From assembly GCA_003667245.1 (NCBI GenBank), contig RCNN01000018.1, positions 62,001 through 126,000 on the forward strand: DNA of 64,000 nt, given 5' to 3'. This DNA is from Heterostelium multicystogenum (taxonomy: Eukaryota; Evosea; Eumycetozoa; Acytosteliales; Acytosteliaceae). Shown here one piece after another: positions 23,901-36,187 of the stretch (its first letter is position 1; every line of letters begins with the position of its first letter). The notes under the pieces were generated by a model. That model did not search any database. It worked only from the letters and a program-made list of their open reading frames with translations, and was not told where the DNA came from. Made by a program: the position numbers and the translations under genes.

Positions 23901-23955
23901 GTATCATACAGACTTGAAAGTTCATGGGTTCACTGGAAGTGTATGGGGAAAAACT

Positions 23956-24028
23956 GGAAAACCCGGGATTCGAACCCACGACCCAAGGCGTCACAAGCAG
24001 ACTACCATACCACATCAGCTATTCTGCC
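23956..24028 (-). other. Degenerate tRNA or tRNA-derived sequence
   Basis: Exactly 73 nt on the minus strand with a perfect Pol III B box (GGTTCGAATCC) and a near-consensus A box (TAGCTGATGTGG). The text GGTCGTGGGTTCGA is shared with the tRNA-Lys at 19599. The T stem has 4 of 5 pairs, but the acceptor ends (GGCAGAA and GTTTTCC) and the anticodon stem do not pair well; the putative loop TTGTGAC would read GTG. A decayed tRNA gene or the head of a tRNA-derived SINE. Its 3' end faces the gypsy element 56 bp away, so the element sits downstream of tRNA-type sequence on both sides. Confidence 0.55.
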
Positions 24029-24252
24029 TTGTGTAACAACAACACAATTTTCTGTCGCTTCGAAATACTTAACAGTCCACTGTTGAAACACCTTGCTCCA
24101 AATAATAATAGACAGTCATGCCTCTATAAAAATGATGGTCATCACAACCGGCCTGTGGTTGTAAAAAGAAATCTGTAGGCTTCTAAACCCTACCTTAAAT
24201 AAACAACTGTATGGTTATAACAAAAAAAAACAAAAAAAAATGTTGTGTAGTA

Positions 24253-24815
24253 GATCGGGTACTTATATGAATTTTTTCCAAGGAGGAATAAATCTATATG
24301 ATTGGTTTAAGTACATCTCAAAGAAAACATTGCACTCACTTTATTATTAGACAAAATATTTATGATATAGATCTATTACTGTCACATACTATTGACTTTG
24401 TTAAGAAAAAACTCTTAAATAGATATTCTCTCTTCCAATACCAAAATATCACAGATCTATACCTCAATGTGATTGACAAACCATTAAAAGAAAAAGGCCT
24501 ATTTGATTTCATTTCGAAATTGATTAGTAATAGCAACCTTAGGAGATTACACATTTCAACAATCGATCATTATCTATGGATACTATTGTTAAAAATATGA
24601 AAGATGTCAAGATTAAGCTTTATCTTGATGATTCATTATTCAAATATTTATTAGCATCAATCAAAGGGATTGACCAATCATTTCTCGAATCAGTTGAGCT
24701 CATATTCGACGATTTGAGCAACAAAAGTAGAAACATTTTCTTGGTTGATAGGTGGAGAGAAAAAAGTAATATCATTAAAAGATGGCGGGGTTGAAATTTG
24801 TAAACTGTGGAATAC
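24253..24815 (+). pseudogene. Decayed dictyostelid gene, unrecognised family
   Basis: Three frames carry coding-like text in order: MNFFQGGINLYDWFKYISKK, then IIRQNIYDIDLLLSHTIDF with NITDLYLNVIDKPLKEKGLF and SNLRRLHISTIDHY, then MDTIVKNMKDVKIKLYLDD to SFLESVELIFDDLSNKSR. The Leu/Ile spacing ('LRRLHIS', 'ITDLYLNV') suggests a leucine-rich-repeat-like fold of the kind found in dictyostelid F-box families. At least two frame changes (near 24350 and 24580) and no end domain. Probably a remnant; sequence errors could exaggerate the decay. Confidence 0.45.
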
Positions 24816-25704
24816 TCCAAACTCTTCAAAATAAAATCAATTAAATCCATTAAAAATGAATGCAGTGCCAACTGAGGGCAAATCAAAATCAATAAATCCT
24901 TTTCACTTCACTCCTTTATAATAATATTTAAATTTGAATAGAATTGTTTATACTAATTTAATTCTATTTGAATAGAATTAAAATAGATAGAATGAAACAC
25001 ATTTGGAAATTAAATAAAATTAACAAGTGTAAGATCTTAAGGTTTCAACCTAAAGAGATTTGTAATATATTTCTTCCCAATATATATCTTTAGATAATCT
25101 TTGAAGAGAAATGTCTGTGTATCTTCATCAACTTTGGAATACTTGGAATCTTTGAAAGACTGAACCTTCAATCAGGTACTAAATAGTTCATTCGTTGATA
25201 AGGAATATTGTCCAATATGTACGGTTCATTCACCTTACTATATCATAGAATTTATTAAATGATGAAAATATATGTTTTATTAGTAATCCATTGAAAATGA
25301 ATAAATTAAAAATACTTGGAACTGAGTAATTAATAATTCTATTCGTTAATTACAAAGAATTAAATAAATAGTGATTTCTATTGTATTGAAATTTTTAAAG
25401 TGAAATCATCTTCCGAAGCTCATTCGAACACACATTGTTAAATTTAGAATTTTGATTTTAATTATATTGTTCGATGCTGATACTTTAAAAAAAAAATAGA
25501 TATTTTTCGAATTTCGAATATAATAAGATATTCGAGAAAGTAATACTTACTTTTAAAGAAATCATTGATTTATATCATAGATTCTTTTTAGGTATCTCTT
25601 ACTTAGAAACCGATTAAACAGTCATGGTTAAATTTGCACTCAGATTCCTCAATATTTAAAGCCAACAGGAATCCACTTTATCTTTAAAAAGTAATCAACC
25701 AGAG
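24816..25704. other. Intergenic region
   Basis: AT-rich, no coding or RNA signal recognised. Contains the promoter side of the secreted beta-helix gene. Confidence 0.4.
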
Positions 25705-27656
25705 ATGAAGATACTATCAATACTATTCATTTCACTTGTCATCTACCTAGTGGGTGCTAAAGGTACACCATTCAATGCTATCAAAGTTGATAGTCATCTA
25801 CAACAACCACCCATATTTGTATGCATGATCGATAAGTCAATTTCAGCTTGCCAACAAGAAACTAATGTTGTTCAAAAGTAAATACCTATTTTTATTTTAG
25901 CATATTAATGAAATTACAATCATTAACTATTTTTCAATTTGACAATAGTTGTCCAACTGTTTTAGCTTGTCTCTACTCATTCTCTAACCATTCCAATGGT
26001 CAACCGGGCATCTATGAGATCTTTGCTCCCAATGGTGAATATGATGTTAATGATTGTCCAGGTTATGTTCCACCAATCCTTAATATTGCTGGAGATTTGA
26101 TTTTTAGCTCAGTAAATGGTACTGCCAATTTTTACATGTGATACTGTAAGTTAAATCTTTCTTATTACCACATCTGTTGGCTTACTAATTGAAATTCCCA
26201 TCAGCAATTCCTAAGCAACTATTTTCATCAAACCAATCAATATTTACTTCAACGAAATGGTTTTCAATGGAGGAAACTCGTATGATTCAGGTGGATGCCT
26301 TTCTATTAATTATCACAGTAAAGTCCAACCACAAACAAGTTTATCTATTCAAAACTGTATTGCCAATAATTGTTACTCGAGTTTAGATGGTGGTTTCTTG
26401 AGCACTAATTTCGTGACAGTTAAATTAACTGGTTCTAAGTTTAATAATAATGTGGCCAACCAAGGTTCTGGTTCTGTTATTAGTGCTAATTCTGCTGACC
26501 TCACTATTATTGAGTCCTCATTCTCCGGAAATCAAAATAAGTATTATGCAGATGGTTCAGTTGGTTTATGCAACAATTTATTTGTGTACAACTCTCAATT
26601 CTTTAACAACACAGGTGGTGGTTCTGGAGGTGTTTTCTTGGCCAATCGTGATATAGTTGTCCAAAACTCTTTATTTGAAGGAAATGAAGGTATTCTAGAT
26701 GGTGGAGCTATCTATTCATCTTTGGGAAACATATCTGTCAGAAATTCACAATTCATTGGAAACATTGGGAATATTGGTGGTGCCATTAGTGGAAATAATG
26801 GTCTAAACGTTGAACATTCAGTTTTTATTAGTAATGTTGCTTCTGAACAACAAACTGGAGGTGCAGGCGGAGCTATTGCTATTAGCCCAGACAACCCAAG
26901 GGGACCTATTGTTACTGTAATAATTAACAATTGTACTTTCCAGAATAACTTTGCTCATGGTCTTGGTGGTGCAATTTATTTAAATCAAGTTTCTTTGAAC
27001 ATCAATAATACATTATTCGAGTCTAATACGGCTACTCAGTATGGTGGTGGTATCTCTGTTATCAATGGTATGGTTAGCCAAAACATATCAATTTTAAACA
27101 GTTACTTTGTGGATAATCTTTCACATTTAGATGGAGGTGCTTTGGTATGTAGTAAATTTGATAATGTAATTCAGGCAACTACTAATTCAGGTATTTACAG
27201 TACTATGAGAAATTAAAGAATTATCAAACCAATTTCACTTTGTTGGGAACAGTCTTTGACTCCAATGGAGCCCTCAAAATATGGTGGTGGATTTTATTTT
27301 ACAAATTATCCAAATCAAGTCATTGGTGGCACCTTTAAGAACTCAAAGAGTTCACAAGAGGGATCACAGACATTCTGGTCCAGTTCAATTCAAAATATAA
27401 ATACTGTCAACATAACAAACAATCTACCTTTATACTATGTCCCAATTTTTTATGAGTCATCATTTCAATATGTAAGTAAAAGTTATATAATCAGAATTTA
27501 ACCAAATATTAATAATTTTTACTAAAAACTGATCAGTATAAAGCAATTGATAGTTTGGGTCAATGTTTCAATGGAGTAGCTACTATAGATAAATATGGTA
27601 ATATAATACAATGTAAATGCTTTGCTAATGCCCAAGGCCCAACTTGTAAAAACTAA
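25705..27656 (+). CDS. Secreted Pmp-like right-handed beta-helix protein
   Basis: Extracellular repeat protein. Exon 1 codes a signal peptide (MKILSILFISLVIYLVGAKG). After two short introns (from about 25878 and 26145) comes a long exon of beta-helix coils carrying the two motifs of chlamydial polymorphic outer-membrane proteins: GGAI/GGGI (GGAIYSS, GGAISGN, GGAIAIS, GGAIYLN, GGGISVI) and FxxN (FSGN, FFNN, FEGN, FIGN, FQNN, FESN). Many N-glycosylation sequons. Frame changes at about 27190 and 27277 (AAAA) precede GGGFYFTNYPNQVIGG. A last exon after the intron from 27472 gives a Cys-rich end (QCFNGVATIDKYGN..CKCFANAQGPTCKN), half an EGF module. No membrane anchor. Function unknown; likely structural or adhesive. 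Confidence 0.78.
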
Positions 27657-28242
27657 TGTATTCAATACATTCAAAAAACAACTAGTTTCTTTATTTTTAT
27701 TTTTTTACAGCTTACAACTGTCGAGTACAACTTTTTTATTAAATATAATAAATGATATTGATACTTTAGATATATACTTTGATATAAGAGCTAATCAATA
27801 TTTTTTAGGTGATTAATCAAGGGTGCAACTGTACCAACTTCATTTTAAAAAATACTTTTTTTTTTTTTTTTTAATCATCCAGGTGATCATAATTTATTAA
27901 TTAAATAATAAATGGTAAGGGTCAGAACCTCACACTGTTTCTATATATATATTTTCACGACACAAAGGGACAGTCGTGATTGTCCGAAATATATTATTAT
28001 TGTTTTGTTTTTTTTTTACTTTTCCTATTTTCCATTTTTTTTGTTGTTTTTGTGTTTTGTATTCATATCCAAATGAAATATTAATCTATAAATGAACGCG
28101 GAAGCACCAGATTGGGGATATCGCAACCAGAGATGGTGAATATGTTCCAGTCTTTTTTGAACTCATAGACAGAATACTTTTAAGATTTAAGAAATAAAGA
28201 AAAATTAACACCCGCATGTGGGGTATATTAGCTTGAAAGAAT
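27657..28242. other. Spacer with a small hairpin and a coding scrap
   Basis: A perfect 6-bp stem (CACGAC/GTCGTG, loop of 11) lies at 27956-27978 in very AT-rich DNA. A plus-strand scrap at 28092-28196 reads TRKHQIGDIATRDGEYVPVF then FELIDRILLRFKK and a stop. It has no start codon and looks like the last exon or remnant of an unidentified gene. T-runs around 27850-27872 and 28006-28050. Confidence 0.3.
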
Positions 28243-28324
28243 GACCGGTAAGGGATTCGAACCCTTGACCTGAAGCTAACTCTCATTTTGGAGACTTATG
28301 CGCTACCACTGCGCCAACCAGCCA
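28243..28324 (-). tRNA. tRNA-Trp (anticodon CCA) with a short intron
   Basis: 82 nt on the minus strand. The acceptor GGCTGGT pairs with ACCGGTC, discriminator A. The D stem is GCGC/GCGC and the T stem AAGGG/CCCTT with TTCGAAT. The anticodon stem is TAAGT/GCTTC (end pair T-C mismatched). The loop starts CTCCAA, giving anticodon CCA, and is interrupted after position 37 by about 10 nt (AATGAGAGTT). The excess over 72 nt fits a splicing-endonuclease intron at the canonical site. Confidence 0.88.
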
Positions 28325-28571
28325 TTTTTATGTCTTTTGGATGTTTTTTATTATTTTTATTTTTGAAATACCTTGACTTGTTTTTTGTATCTCAAAAATA
28401 GGAGACTCATAAATAGGATGTAAGAAGGGAGTGTTGAAAGATATATGTATCAGCAGCACTATTTTCTAAAACAACTTTTTTTGAAAATACACATCAAAGT
28501 TATAAGGACAATCCTATAACTATAGTTATCAATGTCACAAAAAATTGATTTATTGATTGTATCGAAAACTA

Positions 28572-31500
28572 TTAAAAAAATAGAGTGTTAGGTATATCAA
28601 CTTCCATTGATTGAAGAGTATTTGTTGATATCATTTGAATCCATTTTTTGTAGACAGCCTGTAAATGCTTATTTGATAGTTTCAAATGATTATTGGTGAT
28701 GGTAGATGGTTCATTGAATTCATTGAAATATACACAAAGGCTATCATTATTATATAGAATGACGTCTTTATCTAAATCTACAACCTTTAGCAATCCGGTA
28801 GAAATATCAATAAATAAAAATACCTGATGCATTCCATTTTTGCATTGTTTTGGGTGCTATTTAATTCAATTATTATTAGATATTTATAAAAATATTAATT
28901 AATTATTTTGTTAACTTACTGAAACAAAAGAATGGACACAATCAGCAGCACATGTTAGACTACCACAACTCAAACATTTATAGCTTTGTGTTTTTTCACA
29001 AAGTTTACACATGAATAGTGGTTCTTGTTGAAGATTGATTGGAATATTCTTTTTGATGAAATCCTAAAGAATCAAATTGTTAATAATTAATTTGATATAG
29101 TATTGTTAATAGTACTTACAATATATTGATTTTGCAACTTTCTTAATTTAGGTATATGTAAATAGGAAGAAGGTAAATAGGTTGTGAATCCTTTTTTCAG
29201 ATTTGAGAATCTATTGATAAAACTATCCAACTCCTCAAGACTGATAATTTCGGTGGTATTGCCAATATTCAAAGTATTCTTGATGAATTGAAAGTTTGAA
29301 AATTGTTGTTGTGTAATTTGGTTAAATAGTTCGGGATGAGTGGAGTAGCTAGCCAAGCATTGATAGAGGAACCACTTCCTAATTATTGGGAATAGATAGT
29401 TGTTGAGGGATTCCTGATCATTTTTTCAGATTGGCATAGGCTTGTCTTATGGAATTGCCACTTTGAGTTATCTTAAAGCCAGGTAACTTCATTGCTTCCA
29501 TCAAGACATAGTCGAAAAAGTATTGCTTAATAGATTTAGCAATCATTTCCTTATAGTCTTGTTTTCTCAGGTAAATGAGATATGTCGATAAAAAGAATGG
29601 CTCTAAATGGAATGTAAGATGGTCATCAATTGGGATAAGATCTTCGGCATAGGGTGGAACTTCACAACTAGTAATTGTTTTGAATAGGATTCTGAGTGTT
29701 GCCATCTCCTGTTTGAACTCCAAGTCTGTCAAAAGATAAAAAGGTGTTTCGTCTTTATCTAATAAATAGTTGCTAATCTGTCGGGTTTTCATTTCAAATA
29801 TCTCAATGTTTGAATGTACCATTCCCCAAAAGTGACGTTCAAAGACTTCATCGATTTCTCCAGCATCTTGAATATTGAGGAAGAATTTCATTACTTCCTC
29901 CATGGTGAGATTAGTTACATCAACGGGTATCAAGATATTGGAATTGGCATTGCATTGTGGGCATTGAAATCCAAAATCAAAGTTATGAATAGATTGGTCG
30001 ATACATGAACGATGAGTATAATGGAGACATGATGTGATATAGCTTGGCAAACGATAATATGACTTGAAGAATTCGATCATCAGAGGGTACAATTTGAGGA
30101 TAGGTGAAGGGAAGCGTAATTTGTCAAAAAAGATTGTTTCGTCGTCCTTTTGAAGAAGTGATTGAATGTGGGTATTTAAATGACATTGAGGTATTGATCT
30201 TGAAATCTTTTTAAGAAACGTTGACTTTTGATTTGTTGCCAATGTACAATTTGTCACTCTTGCAACTGTGTATAGTGGCTCTGTACTTGTAGTATCTCGA
30301 CAAATCATACAAATCTTATCTTCAGTATGATCATGTTGGTTATTATGATTATCATTGCTTGTGGTTGTAGATGTAGATGTTGAACTTCCATTGTTGTTGT
30401 TTTCTGATATTTCTGTTTCATCATATAAATCTTGATTTTCTGTTAATTTGAGAAACTGTTTCTGTTTTTCTTTCATTTGTCTCATGATTTCATCGCGCTT
30501 CTCCTGCATTATCTTTCTTCTTTTCTCTTTTTCTTCTTTCTCGCGTTTCTTTGGATCAAATTCAGTAATATTTTGAAGATTCAAAATATTCGTTGATTGA
30601 TGGATCGAAATGACTGAACCAAATCATGATTTCCTGTAACAGTGGATTTTGGTCAGTTGAGTTGGTTTTCCAACAATGAATGAGGGTATCCAGGAATGAT
30701 TGGGATTGCTTCTTTCTAGTGCCCTTGAACGATGGAGTGTAAGCTCTGAGGACCATAGAGACAACATTATCTGATCTCCAATAATATAATGGACGTTGTT
30801 GTGGATGTTTCTTATAAATTTTGTTTGTGAGATACTCTTTGATGATTCGATGAATATAGTCAATATCTTTCTGTGGTTGTTTGGTGAGCCATTGGTCAAA
30901 ATGTCTGAGTGCCATCAACAAGATATAATAGACATCATTAATTACAATGATATCACTTGCCATAATTTTTGAGAAAAGATTATGGTTGGCATAGAAAGAA
31001 TTGGTATCATTTTCGAAATCTTTGAATCCTTTAAAGTTGGGATAAACAATCTTCATTGTTGTAAAATGTAAGAACTCGTAGAGTGCACTTTCGTGGTAGA
31101 TTTGGTGGATACCTTCCAGCTTAGGGTCTAGTGGTGGAAGAATTGCTGGTACGGAGGGGAAGCTCTCTGGAATGTTGTTTTCACGTTGATATTTAGTAAA
31201 TTCCTCCTTAGCTAAATCCTGAAGGTGAATCTTGAATACATATTCAAAGTTCCAGTAATATGGATCATATCTGCACCAATGCTCTGGCTTCAACTGCATC
31301 TTTGGTGCATTAATGTCTTTGACTACTTTTTCAATAATTCTCTTCTTTGTTTCCATTGGTATATTACGATAGATGAATTTGAAAGTTAACATTTCACTAT
31401 AATAAAAATATCCTGAGGCTGCTGCTTGAATATAATGGTACTCAATCTCCTCTTCAGTTGGATTCAAAGTTGCTCTTGTTTGTAATACGTTTATAATAAT

Positions 31501-33946
31501 TTCGAATATTACTTTTAGCCATTCATTATTTGTTGTTGAATCTAGATATGGATAGTTAATATCTTAATTGTCAGAGATAATTAATCATCATTTTACTTAC
31601 AGCTGAATGGTTCATTTAACAAGTTATATAAAAATGTATATGGTCCTGTTGAGATTAAAGATAATTGTAAAATTAAAAAGTCCAACATCATAAACTTTTG
31701 CGTAAAGAATCGATTGAATCTATCATCGTCAGTTGGTGAAGCTACAACGTGACTGTCAAGATTTTGGTTGCGTGGACGACAACAATGAGCATAGTAGAAT
31801 GCACGAAATGTTGTGATATTGAATACCATATCAGAGAGAGATGATTCATAGCGAGGGGGATCTGATGTGACTATTTCTATAAAATGGTCAATATTGGTCG
31901 AGCTTGAATAGAGAACGCAGAGTGCAATGATTCTTGGAAGTGGGAAGAGTAAACGAGTGCCTTTGTCGCGAGCATAAACTGGATACTTGATTTTAGTTGA
32001 TAATTCCAATGATGTCTCCATTATGGATGATGTAAGATCTTTGATTCTATCTTCTGGTAAGTGTTTAAGCATACGATTGAAACCATTGATTAGACAACTT
32101 TCCAAATGTATCAGAGCCTTAAGTTCTCTTAAAATGTTTTCAAATTTGAACGCTATTGACGAAAACAAATGTAGATTCTGACATATATCCAAGAAAATCT
32201 TCAAAAGCATGGAGTTGTTGGAGAAATAGATTGCACATTCCTGAATCTTTAATATACGTGAAAATAGCTTTGATTCAAACCTGTAGGATTCAAACATTGT
32301 CTTGTTTAATATAAAACTATTATGTATAGTATCCATATTGTATTTCTTTAGTATAAAAGTATTAAATATTAATATTTAAAGTGTAAACCAAATAATACCG
32401 TTTCTACTTACAAAGTGTTGAAATAAAACTAAAAATAAATTACTGTTAACTTTGCCGGTTGCAAATGGTATTAATATACTACTAGGTGATGAATAAAATT
32501 GTTGAAGATGATAGCATGATTCTGCTATTGCTATTCTAGGCTGAGGTCGCATCAAATGGTTGAAATTGGCCAGGTACTGTTGAAAGAATACCTGGGCAAA
32601 CTGTAGTTTGTGATATGATAGTGTGGCAAATAAATAGAAGTACTTTGTTGAAAAGTCTAGATGAGTGTGAAAAAGGATGTGTAGAGGTGTAGAATTAGGT
32701 ACAATTTTCTGTCGTTTGTTATTTTGTGGCGAAACATTGTTGGAAAGTGGTGTGGCGCCCAGCGCGCCACTAGTGTTAAGTTTTAATGGTTTACTGATGT
32801 CGAATGTAGAGAAATCCAAATTCAACTGAGTAAGTTCCTCGGCAATTAACTTTGCGTAGAGAGGTGATCGAGAAGCTGCTTTCCCAAGATAAGTGGTAAT
32901 ATTGATTATTTCTGACTCATTATCAATTGTTAAGATTCGATTCAAAGTGAGTGCTCTGTTTACCAATTTGTGAAAGAATATCTTGAAAGCTTCATGTAAA
33001 TACTGTGGAAATCGATTGATATAATTTTCTTTCTGTTGAATGTCTGTTGCATATCGATGAATCGAACAAAATGAGGTTGGTTGCATTACATCTCCATCTC
33101 CACAATCACAAACCACAAGAGACATTAGGTGATAAAGCTAAAGAATATCTATGATCCTCTGAAATATGATTTCCATGTAAAAAGCATTCAACACCTAAAG
33201 AATCGATTCTTGGTTAGCTAATTGTCTATTTAAACCTATATTTAGACTTACAATATTTAATATCGACAGTTGAGCAAGTTAAACAAATAAAATGCCATCT
33301 TCTAAATAGATCTTTAATTATAAAGCTATAAGTATGATTAAAAAAGATTGTGGTCTGTTTTTTGGACTTACAATTTGAACACCTAGTTGTACCATGAATT
33401 GGAAACTTGGTTGTGGTAAACGTGTCAAGACTTGTCTTCTCTCTAAAATAATACCGAAACAAATCGTCATTGGAGGCATACTCAGCTCTTTGGTCGAAAT
33501 CATCGAATGAACGAATCAATTTCTTTTTTGCTACGGATTCTGGCTGTATCTTATTAAACCATGCATCTGCATTTTCGATTATACTAGTGGAGAGTGAAGA
33601 TGTCGAAGTTGAAGTGGTAGTTGTTGTAGTTGTTGTTGATGGTTTATCATTTTCAGGCTCTTCTACCATCTTGAAAATGAAGTCATTTTTCCTCTGAATC
33701 GGTTGTAATTCTATTATTGGTTGAATTTGGTTCAACAGAGAATGCTCTTTTTGAAGACGACTTGTTTCTCTTATCGAAATCCTGACCCCAATACATGCCA
33801 TGCTGCATAATTAGCTGTATAATATCACTCTTTCGAGTTGGTATCTTGAATTTCTGATCGCTTTCTTCTTCAAAGTTCATAATGATTACTTTGAGTTGAG
33901 CTATTGTCTTTGCTCGCAATTCTTCTTCTATTTCTGGATCGTCCAT
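28572..33946 (-). CDS. UBR-type E3 ubiquitin ligase (UBR box, RING, C-terminal cap)
   Basis: N-recognin-like ligase of the UBR1/UBR2 type, binding destabilising N-termini. It starts MDDPEIEEELRAKTIAQLKV at 33946. The UBR zinc-finger box spans an intron at 33252-33195: CSNCKSKKQ...CLTC, then IKYC|VECFLHGNHISEDHRYSL and CGCDCGDGDVMQPTSFCSIH. A long helical body follows (33000-30600). Next is the family's atypical RING-H2 (ICMICRDTTSTEP, then CLHYTHRSCID, then CPQCNAN; about 30310-29940) and the Cys-rich UBR C-terminal cap ending ...VDIPNTLFF. Several introns. Frame changes near 33700 and at 33103 (an extra T in TTTG) look like sequence errors. UBR-box Cys/His residues are nearly all visible. 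Confidence 0.87.
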
Positions 33947-34537
33947 TCTTTATATACAACTATCTTTATAACAAATATAAACACTTTCTAAAATATATGA
34001 TTATATATTATTATTAAATTATGATAAAAAACTAAAGTTTTCTAAGATGTAAACTTTAGTTTATTATCGAATAACTTATATTATAATAATTATAATAAAA
34101 GTTAGATAGAATAGATCTATATCTATAATATCTGTTTAAATATATATTAATATTTGTTGTTTTGTTTTTTTTAATTTAAAAAAAAACTAAAAAAATAAAA
34201 TAAATATAATGATTTTTAACTAAAAATAATAATTATAAATATAATAAATAAATAAAAATGTGTTTTATTGTTTTTGTTTTCTTCAAACCCTCTTTGAAGT
34301 AGATACAAAGTGATAGAATCTTTTGGTTGTTTTGTTGTTGTTGTGTTTTAGTAGTATTTACAAAAATTTAACTTTTGTTGCATTCGTGTCGAAAATTACT
34401 TTTTTTGGAACCAACGAACAGACTTCTAATAATATAATAAATTTCAATAAATTCAAAAAGAATTCGAAATTTGGGAATGTTTTGGGCCAAACGTCGTCGG
34501 AGCCAGTTTGTTGTTGGGTAATGAGTTATGTTCATAA
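33947..34537. other. Intergenic region
   Basis: AT-rich spacer between the start of the UBR ligase gene and the 3' end of the monooxygenase gene (both minus strand). No coding or RNA signal recognised. Confidence 0.45.
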
Positions 34538-36187
34538 CTAATAATAATCATTTAAATACACTATGTATTTCTTTGATGTTTGAATATGCTTCTTGATAGT
34601 TGGAGCCATACCCGAACAGTCGGAAGTTGGGGGTACAAAGAAGCCTTCCCATAGCATCGTGAATAAATCTTGATTGTTGTTTTCCTCATTTTCTTGAACC
34701 CTATATTGTTTTTTTTGTAGATCGTCCCAGTCCGGTAGGATTCCGATTGCCGAGGCGATGCCGTCACAGAAAGCGACATAGTCGGCGTGTGGAAATTGGG
34801 GTCGTTCTTTTTCGCTGGTATTACGAATTTCCCTCTCGCGTGAGATTCCAGCAATAATCTCTAAAGTGCTGGGAGGCGGGATGTTACCGGCAAACACTCC
34901 TGCTGCCCACCGCGACTGCAGCTCGCAAACGGCAAAGTATGGTCCACGGTACATTCCGACAAAAGCTATTCCACTAATGCCATGTGGAAATACTGTGTTG
35001 TAAGCCAGTATCGGTTGAATAGAATGCGATTCGTAGAATTCTATTGCATCCAATATCTCTTGGTCTAGATAGTCCAGATTGACATTGTATCCTGTGCAAT
35101 GGATGATGTAATCAACTTCCACATCCGTTTCTTTGCCCTTGATGGCTACATCGCCATCATAAAGAGGAGGATTGAAGAATATACGATTTCCTTTGATTCT
35201 GTTGACGGTCGTATTGTAGTAGGTCAACTTGTTGCTTCTAAGCAGTGAGATATAATCGTCGGACAATGCAATGTATAGTGGCTGCTCAGGAGCGTCTCGT
35301 ACTTTGATTGCGTCTATATCCTGTTGTGTCGAGATAGATGCAATAAAAGAGCGTTTGGCGCAGTTCTTTTGAGCTGGTGAACGCTTATCTTCGTAATAGG
35401 CTTTTCTTGTATAGGATATTTTGTCGATTGGCAATACTCTATCTTTGTTGCTTGGTAACAATACATTCTTTGGAATAACAAAGAGATTTCTTCGTGAGAA
35501 GTGCACAATGCTCGATACAACCGAGCTCTTTACCAAGTCCGAGGCAATCTCTGCACCTGAAGACGAAGCACCAAGGATTGCTACTTTTTTTCCAGCAAAC
35601 ATCTCAGCGTTCTTGTATGCACTCGAGTGCATGATAGTGCCATTGAAAGTATCCTGGCCAGGTATCAGCTCGACTTTACCCTTTGAAAAGATACCAGTCG
35701 ATATAATTACAAAATCAAATACTTCAGTACATTCTTCTTCTTCTTCTTCTTTTTCTTTACCAACTTTATATTTGATGATGAATTTGTTACCTTGCTGTTG
35801 TTGTTGTTCCTGCTGCTGCTGCTCTTGGTGTTGTCTTTTAACATTTGTAACACAGGTATTTAGCTTGATGAAGGGTCTCAATTTGAAATGATCGGCGTAG
35901 GAGGAGAGATATCTGTAAACGTCATTGTGGCTTGGAAAATAGGGATCTTTGCTCTCGGTGTGGTGTTCTGGCTTCCACATGTAGTCAGAGAACATACAAG
36001 AGTATTTTGATATGTTGGTATGCATTGAATCCCACATCGATCCACAGGAAGGAGACCAAAGGCCACCGATATCACTGCTTTTCTCAAAGAGTGTCGGATT
36101 TAGACCATTCTCAATCGAGGACTTGAGCGATACGAGGCCACTTAAACCACCGCCTATAATTGCAACTGATTTCATCTTATTAAACAA
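34538..36187 (-). CDS. Flavin-containing monooxygenase (FMO-like)
   Basis: FAD- and NADPH-dependent oxygenation of soft nucleophiles. Single intact exon of 549 codons. The FAD Rossmann motif is AIIGGGLSGLVSLKS at the N-terminus. EKSSDIGGLW is the GG-like motif. The FMO fingerprint F-x-G-x3-H-x3-Y/F is FNGTIMHSSAY. The NADPH Rossmann loop is AILGASSSGAE. VDYIIHCTGYN near residue 360 is the late FMO 'C-x-G-Y' motif. No signal or tail-anchor helix is obvious, so probably cytosolic. Start at 36187 (MFNKMKSV); the Met four residues on is an equally good start. A Gln-rich insert (EQQQQEQQQQQ) sits in a loop. Substrate unknown. Confidence 0.9.
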   Translation of the reverse strand: MFNKMKSVAIIGGGLSGLVSLKSSIENGLNPTLFEKSSDIGGLWSPSCGSMWDSMHTNISKYSCMFSDYMWKPEHHTESKDPYFPSHNDVYRYLSSYADHFKLRPFIKLNTCVTNVKRQHQEQQQQEQQQQQGNKFIIKYKVGKEKEEEEEECTEVFDFVIISTGIFSKGKVELIPGQDTFNGTIMHSSAYKNAEMFAGKKVAILGASSSGAEIASDLVKSSVVSSIVHFSRRNLFVIPKNVLLPSNKDRVLPIDKISYTRKAYYEDKRSPAQKNCAKRSFIASISTQQDIDAIKVRDAPEQPLYIALSDDYISLLRSNKLTYYNTTVNRIKGNRIFFNPPLYDGDVAIKGKETDVEVDYIIHCTGYNVNLDYLDQEILDAIEFYESHSIQPILAYNTVFPHGISGIAFVGMYRGPYFAVCELQSRWAAGVFAGNIPPPSTLEIIAGISREREIRNTSEKERPQFPHADYVAFCDGIASAIGILPDWDDLQKKQYRVQENEENNNQDLFTMLWEGFFVPPTSDCSGMAPTIKKHIQTSKKYIVYLNDYY

